DNA of 64,000 nucleotides from Brachypodius melanocephalos (GCA_013398615.1 VZSR01000514.1:7338962-7402961), one strand, 5' to 3'; shown: positions 24,328-38,469, counted from the first letter of the stretch. Program-made: numbers and translations. The notes: generated by a model from the letters alone, not told the origin.

Positions 24328-26940
24328 AATGTTACTCCCTTTGGTTCCTTTTTTTTTTTTTCTTTTTCAGTTCTTTGCAAACACACGCGTCAATGTTTTT
24401 CGTGTTTGAGCCACATTTATTGTGCTTGTAACTATGGAGCAACCAGAAACCACACGTGCTAAAATCCATTTAAAACATTGCACAGTCTCACTCTACCCAT
24501 TCTTCAAGGCAAGAACTGAGTCCCACCACACTGACAGAAAATCTGGGGTATTATCAGACACTCTGAAGGCAGCACGTGTACACAGAACACCCTGTGGGTC
24601 TGAAACTCCTCCTTTCTGCAGCCTGTTCAATTTTCCATGCCCACAGCAGAGCATTGCCCTCAGAAGACACTCTGGATGAGGCAGCAGCAGCACATGCCAG
24701 GTTATTCCTGCAGCAGGTGAACCCTTTGGACCTGCAGCCCTTTGGACCTGCACCTGCTTGGAAAATGCAGATAAGGCAAACCTCGAGTGCTCCCCACTTT
24801 GAAAGGAGCTAAAAACTGAATCCCAGCTCCTGGACACTGTTTCATTTCAGACACCAACATTTGCAGGGGTCACTGACAATCCTGAGAGAAACTCTGAGTA
24901 ACCAGGCTTTGCAAAACCTGGGAGTGACCATTTCACATCAAAAATGGCCATTACCGCTCTGCAAAGCATGGCATGAGTGAGCCTCCTGCAGCTGTAAGAG
25001 ACCAAGGCAGTGGATATTTTCCCAAGTATAAAACCCAAACTCTGAGCTAATGAATAGGAAGAAAGAGTTAATAATTTATTTACTCCCATTTCCCCATGTT
25101 TGATAAATGACGTACAAGCATTTGGGCAGATTAACTTCTAAGAAATGGGAGTAGAAATACCATGAGGACACATTTATGACTATAGACTTCTGAATGAATA
25201 TTTTTATTTAAGAAAAACCCCAACCCTGTTGTAACCTTGACTAAACACAAGTGTGTAAAGAATTAAAAGCATAATTAAACACGAGTCTGAGGTTCAGCCA
25301 GAGAGACCTTTAGCTCCGAGTCCTGCAAGCCTCCTGGGGAACTGACACGTGCCAAGGAAAACATGAACAATGCTGGGAAGCTCCACAGAGTCCCAAGAGA
25401 GAGCCACAGCACCCTGCAGCACCATCAATCCAGTCCTCTCCTCTGCCTGCTTCCTATTCCAGACTACACCTTCTTCAGGTTGGAGAAACATAGCTGTGCC
25501 TTAATTTATCACTTTTTTTTTAAATCAAAACCCATCCTTCTTCCAAAGCCCCCACCTGTGAGGTCACAAGGACCAGAGCATCTCCTCCAGGCAGAGCAGC
25601 CTGCATCCTACTGAGGGACATGCATCCCAGCCCTGCCCAAGGAGAAGCAAGCAGCTGAAATCCAGCTGACCATAGCCTAAGGAGTTCTCCAGTTATTCTG
25701 CCTGACCTGTATTATTACAGTACTGAATAAGAGCACCAAACTAACACAAAATGCTAACTCAAATATTTTCCACCAGCTCTTAAATGAAATGGGAAAAACT
25801 GTTCCCCCTTTGTTTTGAACAGGTGTTAAATGTTGTCAGTTCACTGGGGCATGGGCTGATTCCACTGATACAAACCTATTTGCAAAGCAAAATCCCACTT
25901 CAACTAAAGACAGGAGCACTGAGCTCTAAACCAGTATCAAATGTGGTATCTTAATAAAAAATAAAATGTAGCTTTTTAAAGAAACAAACTCCATTAGCAC
26001 CGCTGATAGCAGTGGAACACCTGGTGTCCAGTTGGTCATTCCCAGAGGTGGAGACCACGGAACATCAGCTCTGCAAACATATAGCCATAAAGTATAGCCA
26101 AGCTGACAGAACTCTCAACTCAGGTCTCATTTCTCCTTGAGTTCACTCAGAGCCTTCTCCTAGAGACAGACAGGTCCAAGGGGTTGCCAGACCTACTCTT
26201 GTGCATTTGCACGGGCTGCTTTTCACCTTTGAGTTGATGTTTCTACTAAAATCTGCAATCTACAGAGCACTGTAGCATTCCAGCATTCCATCTCTCAATG
26301 TCTGGGGGATTTTTGTGTATTATTTGTATATATTTCCAGTGTGTTTGCCCTCAGTTCATCACTCAGAACTTATCTCAGAGCTTGGGTTAACTGGGTAGTA
26401 CAGAAAAGATCCCAGGGGTTACACAACCACCCTTCTACATCTGCTTATTTCAGCAAGGAAATTAAAGGGATGCCAGGATGTCAAACCCTTTCACTATGAA
26501 AAGAATATACCAGGCCCACTAAGAGCTTTCCAAGAGGGATAAAACTTCATCAAAAGACCCAGAAAACACAGGAGCATTTCACATCTGAAGTCACTTGATA
26601 AAGGCAAGGAATGGGACTTAAGAATGATGTCGTTCCTTACTAACTCCCCCAGCAGATCTCCTACACCCCAACTACACAACACCAAAAATAAAAGCCTTCC
26701 CAGCTGAGACAAGACACAGAGATCCATATAATTCTCTTTCATGGACCACTCCTCATGAGTTGCTGCCTGGGAATTACCAATCCCCGGAGGTCCAATCATA
26801 TTGTGGGATCCAGCTCAAGAAATCAATGTCCATGGATTTTGGAGCTATAAGAGAAACCAACCATTAAGGTTGTTTTGCAGCTTATCTATAAGCTATAATC
26901 TGAAACAAATATTCCTATCTTTCCAGAAACATTTCCAAGG
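24328..26940. other. Intergenic DNA between copy B and copy C
   Basis: I see no gene here. There is a small 16-base tandem duplication at 24722-24753 (CCCTTTGGACCTGCAG-like). An AT-rich GTTAATAATTTATT near 25067 resembles a half-conserved HNF1 site, but that is weak evidence. The right end must contain the proximal promoter of copy C. Confidence 0.5.
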
Positions 26941-26951
26941 ATAAAGCTGAC

Positions 26952-26958
26952 TATAAAA
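26952..26958 (+). promoter_or_regulatory. TATA box of copy C
   Basis: TATAAAA sits about 50 bases upstream of a strong GTAAGT donor at 27006. This leaves room for a short non-coding first exon, the arrangement known for mammalian PNLIP. The transcription start, expected near 26982, is inferred from the TATA distance. Confidence 0.6.
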
Positions 26959-26981
26959 ATACATGCAAAGTTTAATATTAA

Positions 26982-27005
26982 TGCCAGGAGCTCCAAGGCT
27001 TCATC
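26982..27005 (+). other. Candidate non-coding exon 1 of copy C
   Basis: The right edge is fixed by the donor GTAAGT at 27006. The left edge is only estimated from the TATA box. It would splice to the acceptor at 27387-27388, placing the ATG as the very first bases of exon 2. Confidence 0.5.
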
Positions 27006-27388
27006 GTAAGTAGTTCAGGTCTGGGGTTTTTTCCTTGTACCTCGTGGCTTCTCACAGCACAGGAGTGTGAAGGGGAAGGGCAGCTCATGTTCTGCTAGTC
27101 CTGATGCTAATTCCTAAGTAGCTCCTATGCATCTGATTAGAAGGGGAAAAAATCACCCTGGATTTAAGCTGTGCTTCTGTATGTTTATGGCCCCCCAATC
27201 TCTCATGGAGCATGCAAACACAAGGCTGACTCACACCTGGCTGGCACACACAGCAGCCAGGATACAACATCCTGCAGAAAAAACAGGCACTCTGCTCACC
27301 TGGAGAAAATTCAGCACCAGGGAGCTGAGTGTGCCTGCTAAACGAGTGGGTTAGCAAATCCTAGCTGCTTCTTTTTCTACTGTTCCAG

Positions 27389-30300
27389 ATGCTTGGAGTT
27401 TGGATTCTTGCCCTCTTTCTGCTCAGCGCAGCAGAAGGTAAGCATATGGGGTTAGTGTTTGTATTTCTATCACCTTTCTATGCTGCTGTATTTCCCACCT
27501 GTTTTCCAGGTGTTATCCTGCACCCTGGTGCCTTAAAACTTACTGATTGGGGTTACTGTTTTTCACTTTTCCACACAGGAATGGTAAGGTGGGAGTATGT
27601 GTGTTGTCTTTCTTCTCCACTCTGGGAATTCCGCCCTAGGAGTGAGCAAGAAAAGCTGATGTTTCCTATCTCAGAACAAAGCTACTGCTCCACTAAACAT
27701 AGAGAATTATTTCTTGTACTCTTATTAGTGATGGAAATAGAAAAAAAGCCAGGGCCAGGGGGTGGAGGCAGTCTAATGAGGGTATAGCTTTGTATTCAGC
27801 AGATGACACTGGCTTGTGTAGTATAAGACTTCTCATGTAAGCTGTTCAGCACAGTCTCAATTTATTGCTGATTATCTGCAATATTTTGGCTTGGCATTAG
27901 GAGAAACTCACCAGCTGTGTCTGCCTGGGGGAGGATTCCCAAGGTATTGCACAGGATACCACAGAGGAACTCCTCTGAAGGCTTCATCAGTGAGCAATAG
28001 GGGGGCTTCTCTCCTTGGGGTAAACTGCAGCCTCTCAAGAACTGGGAAAGGGCAACTGCTGCTCTTGGCTTTCTGTAAACTGTGGGGTTTTTAGGGGAAA
28101 AAAGACCCCAGAGAAGCCATGCTATAAGTTCTGACTGCTCAATTTCTCTGCTTATTCACATTATTGTTTTGATCTTCATGCTACAGGTGATGAAGTTTGC
28201 TATGAAAGGCTTGGGTGCTTCACAGATGATCTGCCATGGTCTGGGACTGTGGAAAGGCCAATCCGCAAACTACCCTGGAAACCAGAGAATGTAAACACTC
28301 GATTCCTCCTGTACACTAGAGAAAACATGGATGACTTCCAAGTAAGAACTGTTGTGGTTTAAACCTTAGTGAATCACACACAAAAAATGTTAATAAACAT
28401 AGACTCCAGCTGTGGTCCTGAAAAGTGTTAGAAATGGCCCAAACCTCCACTTTATTCAAAAGACCACCTCTTCCAGCTCCCTGGCAGGATCCCCATTGAG
28501 AACTACTGGGAAACTGAGCATTTTGGGATAATATTTTTCCACAGATAGAGTAGACAAGACTTCACCAAGCTTTGATTCTAAGACAGTTGTCAAAGCTTGC
28601 CTCAAGTGGAGATAGACATAAACCTTCACGTGCACTCTTGCAGATGAGTTCAACATTGCAAAACTTTCAAACACCTGCACAGATAAGCCCAGTTCAGGTC
28701 TTTGCAATTTTGAAAACATATTTACAGAAAGCAGATTTAAAGGTTTATTGAGATCTTATCTATGCTAATGTTATTGTTTTAAAATTTGCATTAATATAGG
28801 AGGTGTCTGCTGTTGATAATTCAACAATCGAGGCTTCAAATTTTAATCCAAGAAAGAAGACCAGATTTATTGTGCATGGATTTATAGACAATGGAGAAGA
28901 AAACTGGCTGTCAGACATGTGCAAGGTAGGTACCAAAGGGACACCCTTAGTTTGCATTTATAAACACGCTCATATAAATTGTCTGTTTTCTCTATTTCAA
29001 ATCAATTTTTTCTCATGGTATTTGTAGTGATAAGAAAGCAACAAACAGTTCACCTTCTCAGATTGTTACCAAATTGAATATGTGGCTTTGCACCTTGAGG
29101 AAAGGCATGAGGTAAAATGCATTCAGCTTTTCTCCTTAGTGAAATGAGTGAGAAGATTTGAATCAGTAAGTGCCTTTTCCTTGGTAAAAAGAACACAAAC
29201 CCTGGAGCAAGATGCTGGCTAGGATCAATAGAAATAACTGCAGACTCATAGCTCCTGCATCCTGATTCTCCAGCCAACAGAAGGTTTCTCTGTGTGGAAG
29301 GTCTATCAAGGAAGGTTTGGGCTGCCAGGTGGGTGCTGGAGGCTGAGCACATGGGCTGGCCATTACCAAAAGCAATAAAGATACAGGAATTTACATCCAA
29401 AGGGGACGTCAAGGGGAGCACTGCCAACAAAGCTTTCAGTCTAGGACTTGCTCTGAGCACTGATTATAGTAAAGCACTCTGTTTTATTGATTTTTGTGCT
29501 CATTCCACAAATTATTTCTTAATCTTGTCCCTATGCAAAGTGCAATTCCAGCTTGTGGTTTTCTCAAGTCCTCCAAACATGCTTTTAATTGCAGCTAGAG
29601 CTAATGAAAGCCCCTAGTCATGCAGCACAGAACAAAATACCAGTTGATGTCACCTTGAGGAAAAGGTTTTTCAACCATTCAACATAACTACAGTTTATTA
29701 AAATAATGTAATCCTATTTTACTTATGAGAACAGTATGAGGAACAACGCGAAACTAAAATCAAGGTATTTTGCATTTATTGCATCTCCTTTGCCTGCTTC
29801 TTTTTGATGCTAGATCAAAAGAAAAGAAAAACGATGGGTGATTGTTGGATTTGTCAGTTAATAATTTGTTTAAAGTATCAGAAGCAGATTGACGTTTTTA
29901 TCATTTTCTCTCACATTTTGCACTCTTAAAATAGAGGTTTGTTTCCTGGAACTTCACAATCAATGAGACAGCTAGCAGCTTTTTTCAGCTTGTCCCTTAA
30001 ACCCATTTGATCAATTTTCCAGGATGTAGAGGCATGCAATAAATCCTTAAATTCTTCATCTACTACGGCAGCCTGTGTTTTATCACAATACTCTAGTTTA
30101 TATTTAGAAACAAATTGGTCTCAGTGAATCTTTTCAATAAAGAGTGGAGCAAAGGGGATTGTGAATACCTCATTCCTCCTGTGTGTATCTGTTTCTTGCT
30201 TTCCTTCCTGTTAAGCAATAATCCTATCTGCATATTGATTTTTACCACTTGTATGGTCACAGACACTTTTATTGCCTCTTTTGTCCTTTGTCAGTTGTTG

Positions 30301-33300
30301 CCATATATTTAAGCTGCTAAAACAAAATACTTTTAGCCAAACAATCCAGCTCAGTGGAGAACAGTAAAGCTTCTGATTCTCTGGCAAAGTCTCTGCCTGC
30401 ATATGCATATTTCCAAATAAAGCCATAAATCCAAAATGAACACCAACAGTTTCTACAACATCCTATGAAAAAATCCTTTTTCTTACAAATCCGGATCAGA
30501 AAACCACTCTTGACTTTTACTATCAAAAATATTCTAATTGAGTTTGAGTTAAAGTAGTACTTTGAAATCACCAAAGTGAATAGGTGCATAAGTAAAGCTC
30601 TTATTTATTGTTACATACCAAGTTCGATTGAAAATAAAAATTTAAAGTTTGATTACTGATACTGTTTTCCTTTCTGTAAAAATACTGCTCTGGGTATTTG
30701 AAATGATTGCTACATCACATATCACCCTCTTTCAGCATTGTGTGATCACACAAACCCCTCTGAGCCCACATCCATGCTACACCTTTTGGTTTTCAAAACA
30801 TTTTTACACAAGTTCACAGCACATTTAGTGGCCAATTCACAAAGACCAACATGAACTGATCCCATACTCTATTTACCATGGTTTTTACTTTTGTTTTACA
30901 AAACAGAGGATGCTTACTGTGGAAGATGTGAACTGCATCTGTGTGAGCTGGAGGAGAGGTGCGTTGTGTCAGTACACCCAGGCCTCGAACAACATCCGTG
31001 TCGTGGGCGCTGAAATCGCTTATTTTGTAAATGTTCTCATGGTAAGAGTCTGCTGCTTCTAAAACTGTAGCCAAAATACTGATTTCCAAAGAAAAACAGC
31101 TCTGGAACGTTCACAAATGTGGATGTAACCAGCAGAAAATATTGTTCTCTACTCCACCATCAGTTGTGCTGAAAACAAACCTTTTTTTTTTTTTTGCAAG
31201 GAGAGTACTGTGTGATAGCAGCAGGGCCTGCCAGCTTAAGGAGAGGAAATACATTTGTAGAAGTGATTTCTACAAGAAATTCTCATAGTACAGCCAATGA
31301 ATTACTCTGTAGATGCTAACAAATGCAGTGTAAAACTTTTAAATATGCAGAAATAATGGATATGGCAAACTTCTTTTTCGTGGAGATAAAACCAAAGAGC
31401 TCACAAGAACACCAGAAAATCAGCTGGCAGCACTGGCTGGGGACAAGCAGGACCCACCAGGGAAAGCCGTGGTGGACAGTGCCCAAACCCACAGGATGTG
31501 CCCTCTTTTGCAGCCAGCTTCACACGGAAAGTGAAGCCTGGTCTGAAGCCCTCTCTTAACCTAATTGCTTTCAACACAAATTTCCCATAAAAGAACTATA
31601 AATAACTAAAACCAGAGAGTGTGCTACATCTAGCAGTGCTCTGACCCACCTCTCACTCTCCACATCTGCACTGCAGCTACTGAATTCCTGCCCCAAAAGG
31701 CTTCAGGCTTCTCTCCTCTCATGCCCTTCCCCAGCTGTGCATGGTGCTGCCGGGTGTGACCAAGAGTTCCTGCCTGGCCAACTTCTTCAAGCCAGATGAG
31801 CATTCTGCGAACCTTGAGGGGCCCTCTGGAATAGTACAGAGCCTCTCAGGACTCTTGACAGAGCTGTCTGGAGTTATACCAACCTCCAAACTAGGGCAGC
31901 AGCTGAATAAGGAGGTTTGGAAAAATCTATGTGTTGGACAGAAGTAACTGGCAAAAGAGACGCTGAGATCCTGTAGAAGCTCCTGAGTCAGCAGGCAAAT
32001 TAAAAGTGGTTTTCCAGCCCCTTTTAAGCCTTCCCTGTTGCTGATGCAGACATGGCAGTGTGCGTTTGCTGCTGTTTTGTCAGGATAACTACGGGTACTC
32101 TCCAGCTGACGTTCACATCATCGGGCACAGCCTGGGAGCGCACGCCGCGGGCGAGGCCGGCCGGAGGCGCCCGGGCATCGGCAGAATAACGGGTCAGTGA
32201 CTGCAGCCACCCTCACACCACAGCCCCCCAAAATACACCCTGCCCTTCAGCTGCCCTCAGCATCGCACCTGTGAGCTGCAGGTTATCAGGGCTAACTGGA
32301 ATATCGTAGAACTCAGCCCTTTCACACTGTACCCCCCAGGAGCAGGGCTGCGGTAAGTGGGGGGAACAGAGTGCGATAATTATTTTGCTTGCACACGTGT
32401 TACACAGCAAAGCGGTTTTTTAAACATGTTCAGCACTTCCAGTGTTTAAAGACGTGGGTTTGATCGCTTTGTTCACCATTTAGGCAATGCCAAGGGCGTT
32501 GTGCATTAGGCAGAGTGGCCTTACATGCATGAAAGACAATTTTGGACATTATTAACAAAGACCCTTTCAACTGTGGGTTTTTTTTTTTTCCTCAGGGATT
32601 TCAGGCTTGGTGAAACTTGGACTAATAGTCTACAAAATTCTGTTTAAAAGCAAACCCAAAATATGGTGCCTAGGGACAAGGAGAGATGCAAGTATAAGGC
32701 AGTGAAAACTGTGCAATTTGCAAGACTTTACAAGCACCTGAAATTGCTGCAGCAATTTGGGAAGCAATTTGATTCCATTTTCTGCTAGGTTCAAAAGCAA
32801 AGCTCATTGCTTCAAAACAAGATGTTTTTCCCAAAATCTGACTGGAGTCTGACATAGGCAGGCAGGTTTCAACACCCCCAAGCAGGTGGGATGCTATGAG
32901 CACAAATTCCTCTGAGTACTCTCAGGCAAGGGACTCTAGAAACCACACAGATGGATCAGTTACTTGGGATGCAGACACAGTAAACTCAGTTTGAGCAATG
33001 TTATTAAAGAGAAGTTCAATTAAAAAAAAAAAAAGTTAATTCCAAGTGTTGGTATTCAATATTGCCCTAAGTATGTAAAGCAGTAAAACTTAATAGGCTT
33101 CCCACAGGTGACTTCCTAGGAGAAAAGCCATTTGATGAGAGAGAGCACATCCTCATTTTATTAATGCCTACATTACTTTGATATAAGGAACCATAGGCAA
33201 CTATATTTGTGATAGTCATTACATACAATCAATCGATGATATGCAAGATGATTCTACACCTACATCTCCTTATTTATGCATAACATGCCTCTTTTTCTCT

Positions 33301-36300
33301 CAGGACTGGACCCTGCACAACCTTATTTTCAAGGCACTCCAACTGAAGTCAGACTGGACAAATCTGATGCAGAATTTGTTGACGTTATCCACACAGACAC
33401 AGCTCCCACAATCCCCAACTTAGGTGAGTGTGCAGCTCTACTGTGCTGATGATTTATTATTTACTGTACTGAATTATTTGTGCCCTGGGGCACTTCTGTG
33501 TTCTGGTTGTTCACTGAGGCTGCTGTGCTGTGGCAGAACAGAACAAATTCACCATTTCAGTCACCAACAGCTCCTGTCCTAAGCACAGGCAAACTTGAAG
33601 CCAGCAGCTACAGGTATGAGACAACATTAACTTAAATCATGCTTACCTCTGTTTCAACTGCTCCAGGTTTTGGCATGAGCCCAGCTATAGGACATCTTGA
33701 CTTTTACCCCAATGGAGGAGTGGAGATGCCCGGGTGTGACAAGAACGCAGCCTCACAGATCGTAGATCTCGATGGCATCTGGGAAGGTGAGTGTGTGGTT
33801 TGCATTAAAAACTCAGGGCAAGGCCACGCCTCAAAGTGTGGCCACTCAACTTTCCTTAATCCAGGTGTTTCACATTAGTTTTTGGTGTATTCACCAGCAA
33901 TGGCAGCTGCAGCCTGCAGTGAAACTGTTAAAATGCTCAAAAACACACCACTCTTCCAGAGCTTATTAAAAAAATAAGACAAAGGGTTTGCCCCTGGAAA
34001 ATATGTTTCCTCTAAAGGATCTAATATCAGAAAAGTTGCTGGAGCTGTGCCAAAATTTTTGAAGGGTCTTTAACAACACATTACATTTTGTGTCCAATTG
34101 CCCAGCAGCAGCACAGGTGGAACTGGGCAAAGATGTTCACAGGTGGAACTGGGCAAAGATGTTCACAGCTACTCCTGGGAGAGTGTCTGCAGCTGAAACC
34201 TTCAGAGATAGAGCAATTAATTCGATTCCTTGTTAAATGACAGATTACAATCTGAGTTGCATTGAAGTGATGTCATTGTGTCTATTTATAGGCAGCTAAA
34301 AACAGATTGGCACGTAGTTTCCTCAAATACACTGTTCTTTGTTGTTTTACGTGGTTATAATAAAATCCAAAAGTATCAGAGGGTTCCTGTGTGTCTTTCT
34401 AAAATTAAATTACACATGAGATTAAAAAGTAAGTTGAAAACCCCGAAGATTTCTGCTGTGGAAATTTTTCAGTACATTTTCTGAGCTCTTTCTTACACTA
34501 CTGTGAACACCTTAAACTCTGAGAATCCATTAACTGGTTTGTGATAGCCAGCCTTTTACTCCAGGTTTTATTCTATGCAGTTGAAAGCATTACTTTTTCA
34601 TTCTCCCCCCTTTTTTTTTATTTTTGATTGAGTAAACTTGTTATCAATAATGGTGAATTAAAGCACAAAGAAGTAACTGCGTACTATATGGTCTTCTTTT
34701 AAACCTGAAGTCAGGAAAATACAGGCAACACAAAGGAAAATAATATATTCATTATTTTAATTTTAAGAGTCTCCCTTTCTTAAGCACCCCCCAAATAATA
34801 ATAATTTTGTTTTGAAGCCCTCAGCTGGAGCAAATCAGCACTGCCCTAGGAAGTTCACTGTTAAATACTTTTCTTTTGCTTTTCTTTTGTTATGGTAATG
34901 AAATTGTTGCCTACAAAAGACCCTCTTCAGGCAGCTCTGGTTTCTATTGTTAAACTCGGTCAGATTGCTTGAATAAGTGGTTTTTTGAGGGGCAGGGGCT
35001 GGGCTGAGCTGCACGGTCGATCTCCACAAAGCATTTCCAGTTTGTATTTTATACCTGTTGAGCCGGTGACATTCCTCAGGGTGCATCAGAAAGGTTCCAA
35101 GCTGGTGTTTGATACTCCAAGAATTGTGACGAGGCTTTTGAGGAGGAACGATCCACGACAGTGACACGGATTTCTTTCCATGTCAGAGAAAAAGAGAATA
35201 ACCAAGGGGCATCTTCTCCTAGGGACTCGGGACTTCGTGGCTTGCAATCACTTGAGGAGTTACAAGTATTACTCGGACAGTATCATCTACCCTGATGGAT
35301 TTTTGGGTTATTCTTGTGCCTCATATGATCTTTTTCAATCTGTAAGTATTTCTCAGAGCTTCGGGATGGACCCTACTGAAAACGTCGTTAAAAATAAACC
35401 CTTTGACTAATTTTTTATTTTTTCTTTTCCTTCGTTGGCTGGATAATGTTATTAATAGATATACTTGTTTTCACTAGGGAAGCTGTTTCCCGTGCCCAGC
35501 AGAGGGATGCCCAAATATGGGTCACTATGCAGACAGATTCAAGGACAAAATTAAAAATGATTTCACGAAACTTTACCTGAATACTGCAGAGGCCAAGGAT
35601 TTTCCTCGTGAGTTTTGAATGCTTCCACTGCTACATAATCCTTGTAAAAATTTTATTTTCCTGTGTGACAGCTTTAGCAGATGAACAGATCTCATCACAG
35701 TGCAAAGTCTCTTCTATTCTTCACGCCTTTTCCTCTTTTGCTCCACCACTAATGCCAGTTTGGGGCCCTACAGTACAAGAAAGTTGCTGACAGACTCTGG
35801 AATCTAGTGGAGGTTGCTGAGATGTTTGGTGGATTGCAAGGTTCAAGGAGAAAGAAGGAGAGACAATGCACAGAAGCTGCAGAAAGGGGATTTCTTATTA
35901 AATAGTGTGAAAAGTGCAGTCACAATGGCAGGGGTTAAATGCAGGAAGAGGGGCCCAGGGAAGCTGGGAAATCTCCATCATTGGAGATTCCAAAAACTCC
36001 ATTGGACAAAGGCCAGGAGCAAGCTGATCACAGCTGGTTTCAGAGCTGGATGGACAAGAAGACCTCCTTTACAAGCTCAGTTATTTTAAATGTCAGCTCT
36101 CACAACACACTGCTTAGATTGCCCCTGTAAGCACAAACCAGAATCTTCATGAGCTCCTTTTGCTAATTGCAAACTAAAAGGAAGTTCCCGCCCATGAAAA
36201 TTATTTTCCTGGAGCTTCAGAATTTTTTTCATGCTGCTTAGATTCTGTATCTGTATTTATCCCTAACACCCCTTTATATCCAGCTTCACTCTGTGTGAAG

Positions 36301-38469
36301 ACCTTCGTGGTCAAAATGCTGAGATCTGTATCGTATTTACGATGATATGGACTACTTTTCTCTTTTTTCTCCCCCAGAAAGCTACACAAATATCTTCCAT
36401 TTCTCATGTTGATCTCATTAGGACATAATGACAGATTTGACTTCACTGATGTTTTGTATCATCTGGTCTCAACTATACTGTACAGACAGAAAAACACAAA
36501 AAACCCTAGAATTTGATATTTTGGGGACTGTTTCTCCCTGGGTACCGTGTAAATCACCGTATTTCTTCTGTGTAGTTTGGAGGTACAAGATAACCGTGAC
36601 CCTCTCTGGAAAGAGCAAAGTTAGAGGATATGTAAATGTTGCCCTGTATGGCAGTGATGGGAACACGAGGCAGCACCAGATCACCAAGTAAGTTGAAAAT
36701 TCAATAGAAAAGAAACTTTTTCTTCTAGAACCTTTAATTTGTATCTGTAATTAATAATTCTGTTTAAACTGATCTTATGAAGAGAGAAACAAAAAGGCAG
36801 CATATCAGGCCCACCTGCCTTTGCTGCCTTCTGAAAAACAGTGATTTGAGATGAATTACATCAGAAATCTGGCAGTAATGTTGCTACCAGATAACAGGAT
36901 AAACACTGTCTCTCTGCTAAATTTCCACCCTCTTGCCACCACAGCAGAGCCTTTGACAAGACTGGTAATTAACAGTAAATATTGCCATGCCTCACATCCA
37001 TAACATGCTGTTTTTCACAGGGGTACCCTCAAACCAGACAACAGTTACACAGCCTACATTGATGCAGAGGTTAATGTAGGAGACCTTACCAAGGTGAAAT
37101 TTCTTTGGAACAACAACTGGATAAACCCAACTCTTCCTAAACTGGGAGCTACAACTATCATAGTAGAAGTTGGAGAAAATAGAAAACAGTAAGTATATCC
37201 ATTGTGAAAATCTTGAAAGTTACTGGAGAGGATAGGTGACAAAATCATAAGTGGAGTGGAAGCCTTTTCACAAGAAAAGATGTTTAAGGCATTAAAATGA
37301 AAAGATTCTCCAAGAAACCTTTTATTTCCTTCCTTTCAAGACACTGTTCATCCGTAGTTCTATTCACCACTACTTCATCCCTTTGCCTTAAATAACCTCA
37401 GAGAAAAACTGAAAATCTCTCCAGGCTTTAGAAGAGCAAACTTCCTGTAGAACCCTCTGGGTGAGAAAAATTAACGCTGGCTTGGATTGTCAGGATCATT
37501 CTTGCCAAGCTCCTACTGTCCACAAAACCAGATTATTTGTGGGTCAGATTCACTGTCAGCTGGAACCAGCCAAGTATTCCACTGGTATTGATGATCCCCA
37601 AGGTCATGATTGACTAAAGAGGATGGTGATGATAAATCCACCCTTTCAATGAGAACACAAACACTTGGGGGCTGCACTGGAAGGCTATCTATAAATCTGA
37701 GAGAAAGAGGCTAAAACTGATTCCTCTAGACTTTGTGAAGTGTGGCTGGGATGTTCAGATTATAAAAGCATGATTCACTGATCCAGTTTTACTAACTCTC
37801 CTGGACTTATAAACACAAATTTCTTCATTTACTTGATCAGTCATTTTATTTTATCCACATTGTGAGTTGGTATGTAGAACAGAAGGTGCAGTTTAAATTT
37901 TAGACCTATTTTGAAATGCACAGTTTAAATTCCACCACTTGAAAGACAACAATGGAGGTGGAAATAGTTTTCAAGCAAAGTGAAATGATTACAGCCAGGC
38001 AGCACTCGAACTCACCTTAAAGAAGTCAAGTGTGGTTGTAGTTTCCAGTCACCAAAGCCCATTGCTGAATATACAAAGTGTATTTCTGTAGAAAGGAATT
38101 CACCCTTCTACTGACTTGTGGCCTTTGCACAAGTAGTTGTGACCATCCTTATAGAGATGGTAGCATAAAATCTGGGGGGAAACCCCAAAACTGAAACATT
38201 AAAGTAAAAGAGGCAATGAAGCAGAATGAATGCAGCCTACCAATGCTTTCCCCAGCAGTAATATTTCAAATTTAGAAGCTCAAGGTTTGTTCCGTTCAGC
38301 TGTCTCAAATGACGAATCAGGTTGTGTTAACATCAAAATGAATCCACTCGTATAATTCCAACAAGTGCTGACAGCTCAAGGTGCTTTCATTTCCTTTATC
38401 CTCAGGTACTATTTCTGTGGTTCTGGGACCGTGAGGGAGGATATTCTGCAGACTCTGACTCCTTGCTAA
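27389..38469 (+). CDS. PNLIP: Pancreatic triacylglycerol lipase, PNLIP-like (copy C), complete
   Basis: Coding exons: 27389-27437, 28187-28341, 28800-28925, 30907-31041, 32084-32192, 33304-33423, 33667-33786, 35223-35341, 35478-35607, 36576-36687, 37021-37188, 38406-38469. They give 468 codons with no break. A signal peptide (MLGVWILALFLLSAAEG) precedes DEVCYERLGCF. The triad is Ser171 (GHSLG), Asp194 (GLDPAQP) and His281 (CNHLRS). The lid runs from Cys255 to Cys279 and keeps the pancreatic lipase signature DLDGIWEGTRDF with Trp270. Ala196 and Pro198 after the Asp are as in active PNLIP, not Val/Ala as in inactive PNLIPRP1. The PLAT domain begins near Trp356 and the protein ends TLTPC. It should hydrolyse dietary triglyceride at the oil-water interface with colipase. 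PNLIPRP2 remains possible from sequence alone. Introns hold a CR1 fragment and small repeats but no other gene. Confidence 0.92.
34115..34166. repeat. Perfect 26-bp tandem duplication
   Basis: Two identical adjacent copies of a 26-base unit (beginning AGGTGGAACTGGGCAAAGA) lie in intron 33787-35222 of copy C. Perfect identity suggests a recent event or an assembly artefact. Confidence 0.95.
35800..36085 (+). mobile_element. CR1 LINE fragment (diverged)
   Basis: The part 35945-36065 follows the CR1 3' region pattern (GGCCCAGGGAAGCTGGGAAATCTCCAT, then TTGGAGAT and TTGGACAAAGGCC). The left border is uncertain. It lies in intron 35608-36575 of copy C and carries no intact reading frame. Confidence 0.6.

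Noticed and set aside
31741..31947. 68-codon open frame in the intron after exon 5 of copy C, preceded by a CCCCAG acceptor
   Set aside because: It would be in phase with exon 5 but has no donor afterwards, no similarity to the lipase family and would truncate the enzyme before the catalytic Ser.
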